From: Litorimonas sp964425355
Lineage (GTDB): Bacteria; Pseudomonadota; Alphaproteobacteria; Caulobacterales; Maricaulaceae
Direction: 5' to 3'
DNA: 13,678 nucleotides
Assembly: GCA_964425355.1 (NCBI GenBank)
Contig: CAYRMO010000073.1
Coordinates: forward strand, 1 to 13,678
Below the pieces are notes generated by a model. The model did no database searches. It saw only the letters and a program-made list of their open reading frames with translations, and was not told the origin of the DNA. Positions 13,262 to 13,678 of the stretch are shown here, piece by piece. A program made the position numbers and the translations under genes. Numbering within the stretch: position 1 is the stretch's first letter; every line of letters begins with the position of its first letter.

Positions 13262-13678
13262 TTAAAGTCCCAGTTTCTGGCGCAGGATTTCATTGACCGC
13301 TTGCGGGTTCGCTTTGCCCTGAGACGCTTTCATCACCTGTCCAACAAAGAAACCAAGTAGTTTTGGGTTGTCTTTGGCTTTTTCTGCTTGAGCGGCATTC
13401 CCTGCAATAGCGTCATCCACCATTTTCTCAATGGCACCCATATCGGTGACTTGTTTCAACCCATCGCGTTCAATGATGTCGTCAGCACTGCCCTCGCCCG
13501 CAAACATTTTCGCAAAGACGTCTTTCGCGATTTTTCCCGATATGGTTTTATCAGCGATCCGGTCGATGAGCCCGCCCAATGCGTCTGCCGAAACCGGACT
13601 ATCTTCAAGTTCAGTGCCCGCTTTGTTTAGCGCACCAAAGAGTTCAACCATTGTCCAGTTAGATGCAATTTTCGGATC
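13262..13678 (-). CDS. gatB: Asp/Glu-tRNA amidotransferase subunit B, C-terminal part (partial)
   Basis: The frame enters from the right edge and gives the last 138 residues, beginning DPKIASNWTMVELFGALN. This matches the GatB C-terminus: the 'P K x A x N W' hinge followed by the YqeY-like tRNA-binding tail domain, with GKIAKDVFAKMF, a glycine-rich VTDMGAIEKMVDDAI stretch, the G-x-x-M-K motif (FFVGQVMKASQGKANP) and the terminal VNEILRQKL. GatB is the kinase/tRNA-binding subunit of GatCAB, which converts misacylated Glu-tRNA(Gln) or Asp-tRNA(Asn) to the correct amide. The active site lies outside the window. The internal ATG 13651 is not a start. The methyltransferase gene follows after 11 bases and may be co-transcribed. 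Confidence 0.92.
   Translation of the reverse strand, partial: DPKIASNWTMVELFGALNKAGTELEDSPVSADALGGLIDRIADKTISGKIAKDVFAKMFAGEGSADDIIERDGLKQVTDMGAIEKMVDDAIAGNAAQAEKAKDNPKLLGFFVGQVMKASQGKANPQAVNEILRQKLGL

Noticed and set aside
1..13678. CRISPR arrays, tRNA or rRNA genes, transposases, phage or toxin-antitoxin genes
   Set aside because: Reading both strands showed no regularly spaced repeats, no tRNA-like cloverleaf with a T-arm sequence, and no recognisable proteins of these classes.

Overview
The window looks like chromosomal DNA of a medium-GC alphaproteobacterium, most likely a marine, prosthecate or holdfast-forming member of the Caulobacterales/Maricaulales (Hyphomonadaceae-like). This placement is inferred from gene content: a set of envelope-polysaccharide genes matching the Caulobacter holdfast synthesis (hfs) inventory, an alphaproteobacterial short Sel1-type protein, and a GatB end of alphaproteobacterial character. 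No rRNA or tRNA gene, CRISPR array, insertion sequence or phage gene was recognised.

Layout. Positions 3-197 hold the last 64 codons of a DUF1501-family protein. After a 180-190 bp AT-rich promoter region comes a forward operon (386-6122): a polyisoprenyl-phosphate hexose-1-phosphate transferase (HfsE-like), a Wzx/MOP flippase (HfsF-like), a family 2 glycosyltransferase, a NodB-type deacetylase (HfsH-like) and a second family 2 glycosyltransferase. The last four genes are joined by ATGA overlaps. Converging on it is a reverse operon (9416-6185) of an HfsA-like Wzz/GumC protein and an HfsC-like Wzy/ExoQ polymerase. Divergent from hfsA is hfsD, a Wza-type export protein ending at a hairpin (10412-10431). 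Together these form an almost complete Wzx/Wzy pathway: lipid-linked initiation, repeat-unit assembly, deacetylation, flipping, polymerisation, chain-length control and outer-membrane export. The obvious missing member is the HfsB/Wzc-type tyrosine autokinase.

The right third is unrelated. It holds a small Sel1-like protein (reverse), a 320 bp AT-rich gap with a large imperfect inverted repeat and a 9-codon mini-ORF, a nitroreductase (reverse), a low-GC secreted protein of unknown function (forward), a class I methyltransferase (reverse), and the C-terminal end of gatB (reverse, running off the window) directly upstream of the methyltransferase.

The system is best described as a known type (holdfast-like adhesin synthesis) with local peculiarities, not as a clearly new system. 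The points most worth a second look are the tyrosine-rich, kinase-free tail of the HfsA-like protein, the small lipobox-less HfsD-like protein, a TTAACCATG motif shared by the two hfs promoter regions, the structured AT-rich gap near 10.9 kb, and the low-GC secreted protein with degenerate repeats.
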